Shown here: positions 50,543 to 59,149 of the stretch, in pieces | How positions within the stretch are numbered: the stretch's first letter is position 1 | How the letters are laid out: the number at the start of each line of letters is the position of its first letter | IMG/VR virus record: IMGVR_UViG_3300027706_000010 | Span: 1-61,552 of that record | DNA length: 61,552 nt | Origin: a virus | Direction: 5' to 3' (one strand) | Program-made: the position numbers and the translations under genes | Notes under the pieces: model-generated | Database searches by the model: none | Seen by the model: the letters and a program-made list of their open reading frames with translations, nothing else | What the model was told of the DNA's origin: nothing

Positions 50543-52236
50543 GGTTCAATGTCCTCCTGTGGTTCTTCGATCAGCTTATATTTGGTTGCATGCGAGGTCG
50601 CAAACGATTCGACCTTGCCGTATTTCATCAACTGCGACAACATGCTTTCTAACTGTTTCGTGCTGTAATTCTTCATATAGCTAGTGCGCAGCGCATTCAG
50701 TGTAAGTGGGCCGACGCGTTTCAAATGCCGCAGGATGGCATCCTCAAGTTTCGCGTCCTCAGACTCAACCTCCTGCGGCGCATTGACCTGCATATAGATC
50801 TCGTGCAGGCTTTGCCGCAGCAACTCGGCAAGCTCTTGCGCCCTGGCCCAATGTCTGAGTTCAATGCGATTGTTATTTTCGAGCGAGGCCATCAAAAGCG
50901 CCATACGCAAAGCCGTTTCAGGCAGGCGCGCATATGAAGCGTTGAAATCCTCGTGCTCGAACGCCTGGAATAAGCGTTTGAGCGCCGACCGATAGCGCTT
51001 ATAGGCGTCATAGGCCAGCTGCGACATACGCGCTTCCGTTTCGGGCAGGGCTGTGCAGCGCGACTCGTATTTGCCAGATGGCTCACCTTTCTTATCAAAA
51101 ATTGGCTCCATCTCGCATTCTGGCACGCCTAAGCGCTCGTGCCAGGCCACCAGCGGCGCAATGAGTTCGGACGGAATGGGGAGATCGCCTAAATCGAGCG
51201 TCGCGTCACTGCCAGGGCCCGGAGGTGCCGCGACAAACGAAAAACGCCCCCAGAAGCCATCCGTCCAGAAATCCGCACCGGAGCGCGCATTGTCTTTCAG
51301 ATTGGCCGGAACCATTAAACCAAGCAAGGAAAGGTAGGGCTTCTCGATGGTTTCGGCCCCGCGCGAAATGGTACTGGTGTCGAAATGATCCGGGCAGCCG
51401 TCAAGCTCCAGAAAGATCGACATGTATTCGGCGTTGGTACTATTCTTTCTAAGCATCGATTGTACAAATTTGCCGAACTCATCGAAATACATTCCACGCT
51501 GCCCGGCCATCGCCAATTTCTGCTCCATACGACGCTGCCCGGCAGGTGACGCTTTATCGTAAGCAGCTACGTCAAAATAGCCAGCCATGTCAGACAAGAG
51601 CTTTGACGGCGTGATCCGGCGAGGAGTCAAGAGATACTCCAGACCAGCAGCAGAGAGCACGTCCAGCGCGACTTCCGCCGTCGTCGATTTGGCATAGACT
51701 GATGAGGTGCCATACAAGGCAATCATCAGGTTGGTTGTAATCCGCTTGCGCTGAAGTGGCAGATATACGCGCCGCGCGGCAACCGTTGAGAGCAGCCACA
51801 GGCCACAAAACACATGATACTGCTCGTAGCCCTCCGGCGATGCTTCTTTGCTGAATTGCTCGTACCTATCCAGCCACGCGCACGCCCCCCGACTGGCATC
51901 CGGGGGCAATCGCGCCTCAACTGGTAACTCTGGCATGCCACTATCACGCTCTGGCACAACCAGGCAAGAAGCAGACGAAGAAGAGAGCAGATCAGCCAGC
52001 TGTGGATACTGGCGCTCGTAGACAGCAAAAAGCCGGGCCATCGCCCCGGCATCACCGTGATATTTCTCGAAGCGCTCAACAAGCTCGCACACAATGTTTG
52101 CCCACGAGCCACAATCAGCCGGGCGATGCTCTGGCATTACTCCTTCTCGCAGCGCAAGCAGGTACGCGCGTACCGCACGATCTGTGTCTATTTTTTCAGG
52201 CATCAGTAAAACCATACCGGGATCTTTCTTTAGCAT
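50539..52236 (-). CDS. DUF3987-like ATPase, replicative helicase-type
   Basis: 565 aa. P-loop-like ALYGTSSVYAKSTTAEVALD; Walker B-like GMYFDEFGKFVQSML; KPYLSLLGLMVPANLKDNAR and GFWGRFSFVAAPPG fit the DUF3987/phage-plasmid primase-associated ATPase family. C-terminal winged helix (LKRVGPLTLNALRTSYMKNY). Start is uncertain: ATG 52236, 52215 or 52203. First gene after the divergent promoter at 52339-52411. Confidence 0.7.
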   Translation of the reverse strand: MLKKDPGMVLLMPEKIDTDRAVRAYLLALREGVMPEHRPADCGSWANIVCELVERFEKYHGDAGAMARLFAVYERQYPQLADLLSSSSASCLVVPERDSGMPELPVEARLPPDASRGACAWLDRYEQFSKEASPEGYEQYHVFCGLWLLSTVAARRVYLPLQRKRITTNLMIALYGTSSVYAKSTTAEVALDVLSAAGLEYLLTPRRITPSKLLSDMAGYFDVAAYDKASPAGQRRMEQKLAMAGQRGMYFDEFGKFVQSMLRKNSTNAEYMSIFLELDGCPDHFDTSTISRGAETIEKPYLSLLGLMVPANLKDNARSGADFWTDGFWGRFSFVAAPPGPGSDATLDLGDLPIPSELIAPLVAWHERLGVPECEMEPIFDKKGEPSGKYESRCTALPETEARMSQLAYDAYKRYRSALKRLFQAFEHEDFNASYARLPETALRMALLMASLENNNRIELRHWARAQELAELLRQSLHEIYMQVNAPQEVESEDAKLEDAILRHLKRVGPLTLNALRTSYMKNYSTKQLESMLSQLMKYGKVESFATSHATKYKLIEEPQEDIEP

Positions 52237-52338
52237 AGATGAGGACAGGCAGGAGCAGAAAACGGGATGGATACAACAGAGAAGATGGGCATAACTGTTC
52301 TCCTACCACGTGGTAACGCGCCAGGGCGCGTACTCAGA

Positions 52339-52411
52339 AGTATATGGTATTCATTGCTACTTGTCAAGAATACAATATACTCTTGACAAGTAGTATGAAA
52401 TAGTCTATACT
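52339..52411. promoter_or_regulatory. Divergent promoters with 13-bp inverted-repeat operator
   Basis: Minus: TTGACA (52367-52362), 17 bp, TATACT (52344-52339). Plus: TTGACA (52383-52388), 17 bp, TATACT (52406-52411). CTACTTGTCAAGA (52357-52369) and TCTTGACAAGTAG (52381-52393) are a perfect inverted repeat spanning both -35 boxes. Same half-site as at 45896-45918. Confidence 0.85.
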
Positions 52412-52456
52412 ACAGTATAGCAAACTTTCCAAATTACACCCATAAAGGAGAACTGC

Positions 52457-52915
52457 ATGGAGATTTTGAAGGACGACAATTATAGCCGCATCGTCGCACT
52501 GGACCGTATCGTCATCGGTGAAATGGTCGAACTGTACGCACGCTTCAACGCTGAGAAAGCACAATTTATCCGACTGGTCGAATATGGCAAAAACAGGCAT
52601 TTCGATCTCTCGTCAGCACAGGCCGACGCATTCTGTGAAGCGTGGCTGGCATACCGCGCCGACCAGAAAGCAAAAAGCGAGAAAGAAGCCGCGCGCAACG
52701 CTGAATTGATCGCCAAAGCCTACCACATCGCGCAGGAATGCCCGGCAATTAAAATCCAGGATGATCGAACAAACAATGGCACGCTGATGTGGTCTGTGTC
52801 CGTGCCAGAACTCGGTTTCTGGTGGGCTGATGATTGGTTTGATTCGCCAGAAATCCTCCTTAAGAGAGTCAAGGACGCACGCGATATCTGGGAACATGCA
52901 CGCCTAGCAGAATAA
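52457..52915 (+). CDS. Hypothetical protein (152 aa)
   Basis: MEILKDDNYSRIVALDRIVI; helical middle (AYRADQKAKSEKEAARNAEL) and a Trp-rich end (FWWADDWFDSPEILL). RBS AAAGGAGAACTGC. Expressed from the repressible plus promoter at 52383, so an early gene. Unknown function. Confidence 0.65.
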   Translation: MEILKDDNYSRIVALDRIVIGEMVELYARFNAEKAQFIRLVEYGKNRHFDLSSAQADAFCEAWLAYRADQKAKSEKEAARNAELIAKAYHIAQECPAIKIQDDRTNNGTLMWSVSVPELGFWWADDWFDSPEILLKRVKDARDIWEHARLAE

Positions 52916-52978
52916 TACCTTCTTGTCGCCCACTGCCCGGACTACCAGCATCGTAGGCAGCCCTGAAAGGAGAACGCA

Positions 52979-53161
52979 ATGGCTAAAAAGAAAAAGAAAC
53001 TCTTAAGGCGCATCACACACGCTCTGGAAGCTGCGAATACAATCAGCGCCGCAACCTGTGGCGCACTTTCCATTATAGCCCACACGGCAGCAACGGCAGC
53101 AACCGCCGCTGCTGAGCCATCCCGGCAAGAACAGGAGGTGAATGACAGAACAGACAACTGA
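52979..53161 (+). CDS. Small basic/Ala-rich protein (60 aa)
   Basis: MAKKKKKLLRRITHALEAAN, then an Ala/Thr-rich hydrophobic helix (SIIAHTAATAATAAA). RBS AAAGGAGAACGCA. A positively charged N-terminus plus a weakly hydrophobic helix could bind DNA or membrane; unknown. Confidence 0.5.
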   Translation: MAKKKKKLLRRITHALEAANTISAATCGALSIIAHTAATAATAAAEPSRQEQEVNDRTDN

Positions 53162-53188
53162 ATAGGTGGCACAATCAGGTACTTGCCC

Positions 53189-53236
53189 AAAAGCGCCAGG
53201 CAAAGCGAGACGGGAACCCCGCCAGCCTGGCGCTTT
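53189..53236 (+). terminator. Rho-independent terminator
   Basis: AAAAGCGCCAGGC (53189-53201) pairs with GCCTGGCGCTTT (53225-53236); loop of 23 nt; TCTTCT follows. Confidence 0.75.
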
Positions 53237-53272
53237 CTTCTAGCCCTTGCATAACTATGCTATACTAAAAGT

Positions 53273-53490
53273 GCCTTTGCCGAAGTAGCACGCAAAATCG
53301 GCGTTCGCCTGCAGGCGGTATACGGCGCACATCAAGAGGCGTTGCAGGTTCAACTCCTGCCGGGCGATTTGATACCAGGTGGGACGGCCCACCGCTGAGG
53401 CCAATTTGCCGAAGCTAACTGCCGTGATGAGCTACAAATCATCGCACACGAGCCAGCAACGTAGAAAGTTGCTGGCCCCTCTGTTTTTTA
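53273..53490 (+). ncRNA. Putative small RNA 1 of a tandem pair
   Basis: An extended -10 (TGCTATACT, 53258-53266) precedes it, and a terminator (stem GCCAGCAAC, loop GTAGAAA, 53452-53476, then CCCTCTGTTTTTT) ends it. Shares with RNA 2 the box GATACCAGGT (53371) followed by a hairpin (GGTGGG/CCCACC), the terminator loop and about 70 bp of downstream sequence. It contains a tRNA-like minihelix: TCGCCTG (53305-53311) pairs with CGGGCGA (53361-53367), adjoining a T-arm GCAGG-TTCAACT-CCTGC (53344-53360). No anticodon arm can be drawn, so it is not a tRNA. No ORF. Confidence 0.6.
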
Positions 53491-53579
53491 CGGCTTGCTT
53501 CTTGTTACTCCCATCAGCCCTTTTCATTTTACCGAATATAATTATTGACAAGCCTGGATGAATATGATAGACTCCTGAC

Positions 53580-53770
53580 GAGTAAGGTGCAGGCCAAAGT
53601 ACCTCCTACAAACTACCAGCCGGGCAGGTCCTGAATATCTCCCCGGATGAGTAGCTCCACAGAGGATACAATGGCCTGCTATCTTTTTGATACCAGGTAG
53701 TGGACCGGCCACCACTAAAACGGCACACGGGGCAGCAGCATAGAAAGCTGCTGGCTCCTCTGTTTCTTAC
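53580..53770 (+). ncRNA. Putative small RNA 2 of a tandem pair
   Basis: Promoter TTGACA (53545-53550), 17 bp, TAGACT (53568-53573). Long-range stem GCAGGCC/GGCCTGC closes most of the RNA; then GATACCAGGT (53689) and hairpin TAGTGG/CCACTA, then terminator CAGCAGC-ATAGAAA-GCTGCTG with CTCCTCTGTTTCTT. Its stems differ from RNA 1 by paired changes, which argues for a conserved RNA structure. Function unknown. Confidence 0.62.
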
Positions 53771-53874
53771 GGCTTGCTTCTTGTTACTCCCATCAGCCCT
53801 TTTCGTCGTATCGAATCGAATCTCTTCTTTTTTTTATTGTCGCTCTAACATTACGTCACTACGGGAGAACATCT

Positions 53875-54507
53875 ATGCATAACTACCTGGATTTCTTTTT
53901 CAATCATCTCGCGAAACCATTTATTGCCGTCTGCCTCACCCTCGCCCTCTGCGGATTTGGCTATGTTGGCTATATGCTCATCACCCTGCCACCTGCACAG
54001 CATAGTGGCACCAACGACATAGCCATGATTCCTCCGCCCCGAGGCATCGCAGGCGGAGGCACAGCCAGCACCACAACTCTGACAGCCAGCTTGCCCTCAC
54101 CTACAGCCACCTCAATGCCGATCACCGCCGCACAGCCCACACCATCCCCTATCATTACCATACAGCCCACACAACAAGCACCGGCAACCCAACCAACGCC
54201 CACGCCAAAACCAACCCGAATACCTGCCACCCCAACGCCCACACCCATCCCTCCACAGCCCTCCCCATCTCCACCTATCCAGCCCGGCGTGAATGGCAAC
54301 CCCTGGGGCTATGACTTCAATCCAGGAACGGTGATTACCCATCCACCAGCCCAGTTCTGTCAATACTTCAATTGCATCCCCTCATTCTGGCAAGGAAACG
54401 GTTACGTGGAGGAATGCCAGGACGGCACCTATAGCTTATCAGGTGGCATTCAAGGCTCCTGCTCATTTCATGGAGGAGATTGGCGCACACTCTACCAGCA
54501 CCACTAA
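53875..54507 (+). CDS. Exported/anchored Pro-Thr-rich protein with DUF3761-like C-terminus
   Basis: 210 aa. One transmembrane segment (FIAVCLTLALCGFGYVGYML) near residues 20-40, then about 90 residues of Thr/Pro-rich linker (TPTPKPTRIPATPTPTPI), then a compact C-terminal domain FCQYFNCIPSFWQGNGYVEE and GTYSLSGGIQGSCSFHGG with four Cys and His. This module is familiar to me from secreted proteins of Ktedonobacteria, which is my main hint at the host. As a lysogenic-conversion moron it would sit on the cell surface. Confidence 0.7.
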   Translation: MHNYLDFFFNHLAKPFIAVCLTLALCGFGYVGYMLITLPPAQHSGTNDIAMIPPPRGIAGGGTASTTTLTASLPSPTATSMPITAAQPTPSPIITIQPTQQAPATQPTPTPKPTRIPATPTPTPIPPQPSPSPPIQPGVNGNPWGYDFNPGTVITHPPAQFCQYFNCIPSFWQGNGYVEECQDGTYSLSGGIQGSCSFHGGDWRTLYQHH

Positions 54508-54607
54508 CCAGTGTGCTATACTGTCTATGGCGAGACTGTCATGCAGCAAGCTGTCTGGCGCGTTCCCAGACGGTCAAAGCCCTTTCTTTCAATGCTAAGC
54601 ACAACAA

Positions 54608-54636
54608 AAAGCCACCTCAAACAGCGAGGTGGCTTT
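54608..54636 (+). terminator. Rho-independent terminator
   Basis: AAAGCCACCTC (54608-54618), loop AAACAGC, GAGGTGGCTTT (54626-54636), then CTTCTTGCTTTT. Confidence 0.85.
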
Positions 54637-55069
54637 CTTCTTGCTTTTGTCTGCGTTCTGGCTGTGCCATTACAAAAGTTTGATAGCGCCAGTATACCAG
54701 AAATTACCGATTCAGACAAACAACAGAAAGTGCAGAACCCCATCTGCACTTTGAAAATAACCATCAATCCAGGCAGGAAGCTGGCCCAATGGTAAAGTAC
54801 AGAAGTGCAGAAACAAAAGACAGGAAACACACATACACAGAGCCGCACACAACAACAGCATTACTTTTCAGTAGACCGTTCGCTTGCATAGATAGAATTA
54901 CCAGCATAGCGTATACTGTGTTACACAGTACGCTCACTAACTAGAGACTAGAAAGGAGCACAAAAAGACGCCGCGCCCACCATACAAGCAGCACGCGGCG
55001 CCAACTCGAACTGTCGTCCCACGTAGCGAAACTACAGATGAGTCCAATGTAGGTAGAAAGAGATTTGTT
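54637..55069. other. Noncoding stretch with iteron-like boxes and palindromes
   Basis: No convincing gene. Boxes AGTGCAGAA recur (about 54730 and 54804), one inside AAAGTGCAGA/CTGCACTTT; the same word occurs in the inverted repeats at 56530 and 59150. A palindrome TACTGTG-TTA-CACAGTA lies near 54913-54929 and CGCCGCG/CGCGGCG near 54969-55001. Probably regulatory. Confidence 0.5.
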
Positions 55070-55252
55070 ATGATACCTATTGCCTCACTTGATGCCCTCA
55101 CCTCCGGCGACTATATTTTTACCCAATGGGATGATGGCAGCATCACTATCGAACATGTCAACTATGCCAATGATCCCACGCTCGAACATGTACTACTGCC
55201 AGCCGAGCAGGTCATTGACCTGCTACAATTTCTCACGAAAATAACCGCATAA
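55070..55252 (+). CDS. Small hypothetical protein (60 aa)
   Basis: MIPIASLDALTSGDYIFTQW DDGSITIEHV, mixed beta/alpha. Weak RBS (AAAGAGATTTGTT). A good terminator follows at 55271. Unknown. Confidence 0.55.
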   Translation: MIPIASLDALTSGDYIFTQWDDGSITIEHVNYANDPTLEHVLLPAEQVIDLLQFLTKITA

Positions 55253-55270
55253 CTTTTCATTATTCTTTCC

Positions 55271-55295
55271 CTCCTGGCAAACCCATTGCCAGGAG
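55271..55295 (+). terminator. Bidirectional terminator
   Basis: CTCCTGGCAA (55271-55280) pairs with TTGCCAGGAG (55286-55295), followed by TCTTTTTTTATTT. It lies between the convergent genes 55070 and 55303. Confidence 0.88.
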
Positions 55296-55302
55296 TCTTT
55301 TT

Positions 55303-55515
55303 TTATTTCGAATCATTCGGCACGCTCTCTACCAACTCCCTCACATCCACTCCGAGCGCTTTCGCGATCTTATCCAGGAGTTCTGTCGAAACCGGCCGGT
55401 ACGGATCACGCCAGAGCCGTTTGATCGTCGAAAAACTGACATCCGATCTGCGCGATAATTGCGACATGTTGAGTCCTTTCGCTTGCGCGACTTCCTTGAT
55501 TTTCAAACGGATCAT
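55303..55515 (-). CDS. XRE-family HTH repressor
   Basis: 70 aa from ATG 55515 (GAAAGAAAGGACG upstream; the longer frame has no good start). Cro/C1-type HTH: KIKEVAQAKGLNMSQLSRRS DVSFSTIKRLW followed by LLDKIAKALGVDVRELVE. Single-domain, like small immunity repressors or plasmid copy regulators. Candidate for the protein that binds one of the operator families at 45.9/52.4 kb or 32.8/39.5 kb. Confidence 0.82.
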   Translation of the reverse strand: MIRLKIKEVAQAKGLNMSQLSRRSDVSFSTIKRLWRDPYRPVSTELLDKIAKALGVDVRELVESVPNDSK

Positions 55516-55718
55516 CGTCCTTTCTTTCTGCACTTTGCTGCGCGCGATTGTAACACAGCCTGCTTGTTGACACCATTCAGCATGATAGGTTAAGCTCTCT
55601 CTATTGAGCACTACTGCTTAATCAGTACAGCACCAATAATCGACAAAAAATTGGACACGGAGAGAGGAACACATTTTCAATGTCTCATTATGAGTGAGTA
55701 GAAAGAGGAGAACACAAC

Positions 55719-56054
55719 ATGCAATCCTGGCATCCATCCCGGCCCATCTCGACACCACCACAGGAGCCGATCACCGATCTCACCATCGACAATGCTCCAG
55801 GTCGCTATTCAGGTGACGCACTCCTCTTCCTCGTCCAGCACGGCGCCCGCGTCGAGGAAGAACGCTTTATTCTGAGAATTACCTTCCCCCCAAACACTAC
55901 CATCCAGGATTTGCCACGCGCTATCGCCCGACGCCGCAGGATTACCTTCCCCGATGGCGCGTGTGTCATCTCCATCGAGGATGACACGCTGCCCATCGGC
56001 AGCCGTCGTGCCCTGCTGATCCCACAACTACACAAGGAGGTGCCGCGTGGCTGA
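55719..56054 (+). CDS. Hypothetical protein (111 aa)
   Basis: MQSWHPSRPISTPPQEPITD, then ALLFLVQHGARVEEERFILR and PDGACVISIEDDTLPIGSRR, beta-rich. RBS AAAGAGGAGAACACAAC. Overlaps the next gene by 8 nt. Unknown. Confidence 0.6.
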   Translation: MQSWHPSRPISTPPQEPITDLTIDNAPGRYSGDALLFLVQHGARVEEERFILRITFPPNTTIQDLPRAIARRRRITFPDGACVISIEDDTLPIGSRRALLIPQLHKEVPRG

Positions 56055-56310
56055 ACCAATCATCACCCGCGACCTGGCCGCGCAGCAGATTGGCTGGTTC
56101 TATGTGCTCTACGACAACCAGGGATGCACCATCATCCCCGCATGGCCGTCACCAGAACGTTTTCGCATTACCAGTCCCAGAGCAAGTAATCCCATTCTAT
56201 TTTTTCAGCATTATACCCTGCTTTTCCGCCAACTCCGCGACGGGAAAGCAGGGATGATCCCGCCGGGACTGGAGCCATACCGGCTTGACAAAACAGGCTA
56301 TCTTTCTTAA
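56047..56310 (+). CDS. Hypothetical protein (87 aa)
   Basis: GTG 56047 with AAGGAGGTGCC upstream. MAEPIITRDLAAQQIGWFYV; alpha/beta, no motif. Translationally coupled to 55719. Confidence 0.55.
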   Translation: MAEPIITRDLAAQQIGWFYVLYDNQGCTIIPAWPSPERFRITSPRASNPILFFQHYTLLFRQLRDGKAGMIPPGLEPYRLDKTGYLS

Positions 56311-56455
56311 CCTGAGCAATGAGATCTATCGCATCGTCTAGCGATCCGCCGCTAAGGACGCCTGCGCGCGCGCTGTTGCTTTAGCAGGTGGGAAAAGGGG
56401 AACGCGGCGGCCCTGCGTGGGATTCCCCACAAGGAACTCCCCTGGATAGATCACC

Positions 56456-56493
56456 AGATTGCCCGATAGAAGTTGGCCCCTATCGGGCAATCT
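56456..56493. promoter_or_regulatory. 14-bp stem hairpin
   Basis: AGATTGCCCGATAG (56456-56469) pairs perfectly with 56480-56493, loop of 10 nt, no T-run. Next to the iteron region; possible origin or regulatory element. Confidence 0.7.
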
Positions 56494-56529
56494 CCACATA
56501 GAACAGCGCTCAGACATAACTCAGCAAAC

Positions 56530-56689
56530 AAACTACAGAACATCTACAGATTACCTCACACGGCTTTACAGGCCGATCTATGACCAATGTGCAGAAACTA
56601 CAGAGAAAGTGCAGAACAAAAAAAATGTCCATAGATCGGCCTGGCAAGCGGCGCGAGAGGTGCAAACTACAGAACTACAGAAGATTTTC
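56530..56689 (+). repeat. Left arm of 160-bp iteron-rich inverted repeat
   Basis: Contains many CTACAGAA and GTGCAGAA boxes. Its outer 21 bp (56530-56550) and inner 18 bp (56672-56689) recur exactly, inverted, at 59288-59308 and 59150-59167. Inside it, GGCCGATCTATG and CATAGATCGGCC form a further inverted repeat. Looks like a replication origin or a recombinase/partition binding locus. Confidence 0.75.
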
Positions 56690-56860
56690 CCGAAAATAAA
56701 AAAATATCTCCCAGGCAAGAGGTGGGCGATTAACTTGTTATCTTGTCTGTACAAGTCATCCCTTTTCTTTAAAAATCCTGGCAAGAAGGAAGAGGCATTT
56801 ATCTTGTCCGAACAACCTGACATACGGACATACGAAAAATGGCCTATACGTAGTATAGGA

Positions 56861-56943
56861 ATATTATAAGTAATAATAATTAATATAAGTAATATAATAT
56901 CTTACAGTAATGGATTGTTCATGATGTACGTACATCATAACAT
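56861..56943. other. Very AT-rich tract beside the iterons
   Basis: About 80 bp of nearly pure A/T (ATATTATAAGTAATAATA repeats). An unwinding element next to iterons is the normal layout of plasmid origins. The rest of 56690-57114 shows no gene apart from the start of 57115. Confidence 0.6.
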
Positions 56944-57114
56944 CCTATTCTTGCCTGGATAAACAAGCTTTTTTTCTTGCCTGGCTAATCTGTAGATCTG
57001 AGATAGCTGTACTTGTAGAAAGAATGTTCATTGGCGCTAGGAATCAGACAAAAGACTTGCTATGCTGATTTTACTAGCTCATTCCTATCCATTCTTGCCT
57101 GGAGGTGTATCATT

Positions 57115-57330
57115 ATGGCGCGAAAACGTGATAGTATTTCAGAGATACCGGCACAGTTGCCTGATAATCTTTTGACAATTGAAGATGTGCAGCAGAGACT
57201 CAAAATTGGACGGAAACAAATTCTGTGGCTGATCGCTCATGAAGGGTTGCCCTGCATCCGGTGGGGATACCGGACGCTGCGCTTTCATCCCGACGCGCTT
57301 GCCCGGTGGCTGGCTGAGCAGGCCATGTAG
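57115..57330 (+). CDS. Excisionase-like DNA-binding protein (71 aa)
   Basis: ATG 57115 with GGAGGTGTATCATT upstream. LLTIEDVQQRLKIGRKQILW LIAHEG then RWGYRTLRFHPDALARWLAE: HTH_17/Xis fold. Two genes before the integrase, as expected for a recombination directionality factor. Confidence 0.78.
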   Translation: MARKRDSISEIPAQLPDNLLTIEDVQQRLKIGRKQILWLIAHEGLPCIRWGYRTLRFHPDALARWLAEQAM

Positions 57331-57353
57331 CACAAAAGAAAGGAGGATAAGCC

Positions 57354-57728
57354 ATGTCAGAAATAAGAAAGCCCGATGAGGATCTCAAAGATTACCTGGG
57401 ATACAACAGGGATATCTTCATGCTTGAAGATATCGCTAATATCCATGCAATGGTGCCGGGACATAACGACGATGATAACTGGTACTGGATCATCGAATTA
57501 AAAGACGGGCGTTTCCTGCTGACTTCTGCCCGGTGTGATTATACCGGGTGGGATTGTCAATCCGGTGGCAGTAGCCAGGTTGCAGCAAGCGCGATGGAAG
57601 CCGCTCAACTTGCACCGGAGAAAGAAGAGTATACCTGGCGTGACATCAGGCACAATCTTATTGCCCAGTTGCAAGGCGAACAGCCGTTCGGATTGGAGGT
57701 AACACCGAAAAATCCATCCAGGTATTAG
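57354..57728 (+). CDS. Hypothetical protein (124 aa)
   Basis: MSEIRKPDEDLKDYLGYNRD, then WYWIIELKDGRFLLTSARCD. RBS AAAGGAGGATAAGCC. Between the excisionase-like gene and the integrase. The pattern of a beta-sheet nucleic-acid or antirestriction-like small protein; not identified. Confidence 0.6.
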   Translation: MSEIRKPDEDLKDYLGYNRDIFMLEDIANIHAMVPGHNDDDNWYWIIELKDGRFLLTSARCDYTGWDCQSGGSSQVAASAMEAAQLAPEKEEYTWRDIRHNLIAQLQGEQPFGLEVTPKNPSRY

Positions 57729-57751
57729 ATCGGCAGAAAGGAGAACATACC

Positions 57752-58867
57752 ATGTCAAAGAAGCGTGCTGATGGTCGCTATGCGCGTAGTTTTCGGCTGG
57801 CTGATGGCACGCGCAAATATGTCTATGGTCGGACGCGTCAGGAAGCGGAGCGCAAGCTGATCGAGGCAAAGCAGCAGGCGGAGCGCGGCCAGCTTGTCAA
57901 AGCGGATCGCCAGCGCACAGGCGACTTCCTGGAGTACTGGCTGTCCGTCAAAAAGCCAGGACTGCGCGCCAGCACCTACGTGCAGTATCAGTCGCGTATT
58001 CGTTCACGCATCATTCCTCTGCTCGGCAAATACCAGCTCCAGAAGCTCACGATGGCGCATATGCAGCGCTTTGTGAGTGACCTGGTGGCTGCCGATCTAG
58101 CGCCAGCGACGGTGCGCAAGATTTACACTATTCTCAAGACGGCGCTTGCTGATGCGGTGGACTGGGGGATGATCGCTGTTTCGCCGTGTAGGCGCGGAGT
58201 GAAGCTGCCATGTGAGGATGAGCGTGAAAAGGCCGTGCTCGATGAAGAGCAGGCGCGTTTGCTGCTCGATGCGGCGCGCGGCACCGATCTTGAAGCGCTT
58301 GTGACGGTGGCGCTGGCGACAGGGATGCGCTACGGCGAACTCTGCGCACTGAAATGGTCCGATATCGACTTCGAGCGCGGTGTGCTGCGCGTACAGCGTT
58401 CACTGACCTTTGTCAATGGCGAAGGGTACAGTGAGACAGCGCCGAAGACACGGAGTAGCCGTCGTTCGATTGTGCTGGCCGGTTTTGCGCTGGATGCTTT
58501 GCGGGTGCATCGTAGTGCGCAGCGCAAAGCGCGTCTGGCGGCGCCAGTCTGGGAGGATCGTGATCTGATCTTCTGTAATGCAAAGGGTGGCTATCTGTCG
58601 CATATGACGTTCTCGCGCCATTTTAAAAAGCTCCTGGCGAGTGCTGAACTTCCAGCCATGCGTTTTCACGATGTGCGCCATTCTTGTGCCACGCTGTTGT
58701 TTCGGATGCGTGTCCCGGCAAAGGTGGTGCAGGAGATCTTAGGGCATAGCACCATCAAGACAACGATGGACGAGTACGGTCATGTGCTTGCCGGGATGCA
58801 GGATGAGGCGATCAATGATCTTGACCGATTATTGTCCTCTGGGGAGCGCAAAAATGCCGCGAATTAA
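57752..58867 (+). CDS. int: Tyrosine integrase
   Basis: 371 aa. N-terminal AP2-like arm-binding part (GRYARSFRLADGTRKYVYGR), SAM-like core-binding domain, and catalytic domain with Arg in ATGMRYGELCALKW, H-x2-R in FHDVRHSCATLL, His in LGHSTIKTTMDEYGHV and the nucleophilic Tyr in that last motif. All five key residues are present. It sits inside the inverted repeat pair. RBS AAAGGAGAACATACC. Mediates integration; no attP core can be identified here. Confidence 0.95.
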   Translation: MSKKRADGRYARSFRLADGTRKYVYGRTRQEAERKLIEAKQQAERGQLVKADRQRTGDFLEYWLSVKKPGLRASTYVQYQSRIRSRIIPLLGKYQLQKLTMAHMQRFVSDLVAADLAPATVRKIYTILKTALADAVDWGMIAVSPCRRGVKLPCEDEREKAVLDEEQARLLLDAARGTDLEALVTVALATGMRYGELCALKWSDIDFERGVLRVQRSLTFVNGEGYSETAPKTRSSRRSIVLAGFALDALRVHRSAQRKARLAAPVWEDRDLIFCNAKGGYLSHMTFSRHFKKLLASAELPAMRFHDVRHSCATLLFRMRVPAKVVQEILGHSTIKTTMDEYGHVLAGMQDEAINDLDRLLSSGERKNAAN

Positions 58868-59149
58868 CCTGATTTTAGCCGGTTGGCGGTCAATCTGGAT
58901 GTCAACAGCCCATAGAACAAAGTGCAGAATGGCTTTGCAGGCTGATCGAGTGGGGGCGCGGGGTAAACTATTTGCGATTATACGCTATCGTTTTCCCGTG
59001 CAGCAAGTTGGGCTGGCTGTCAGAAACAGCAGGATGATTGCCTGCTATTCTTGTCTATTCTTGCGCAATCCGGTGCTGGTTGGTGGGCAGGTTGGCGGTC
59101 AGCTTCTCCTTTTTGCCCCGGTTGTTCTGTTCTTCATTTTCATTTCAGT

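Noticed and set aside
53305-53368. tRNA gene
   Set aside because: A T-arm and acceptor stem can be drawn, but no 5-bp anticodon stem with a 7-nt loop exists in the 32 nt between them and no D-arm fits; kept only as a tRNA-like part of a putative small RNA.
54511-54795. 94-aa open frame after the exported protein
   Set aside because: It spans a strong terminator (54608-54636) and iteron-like boxes and has no RBS.
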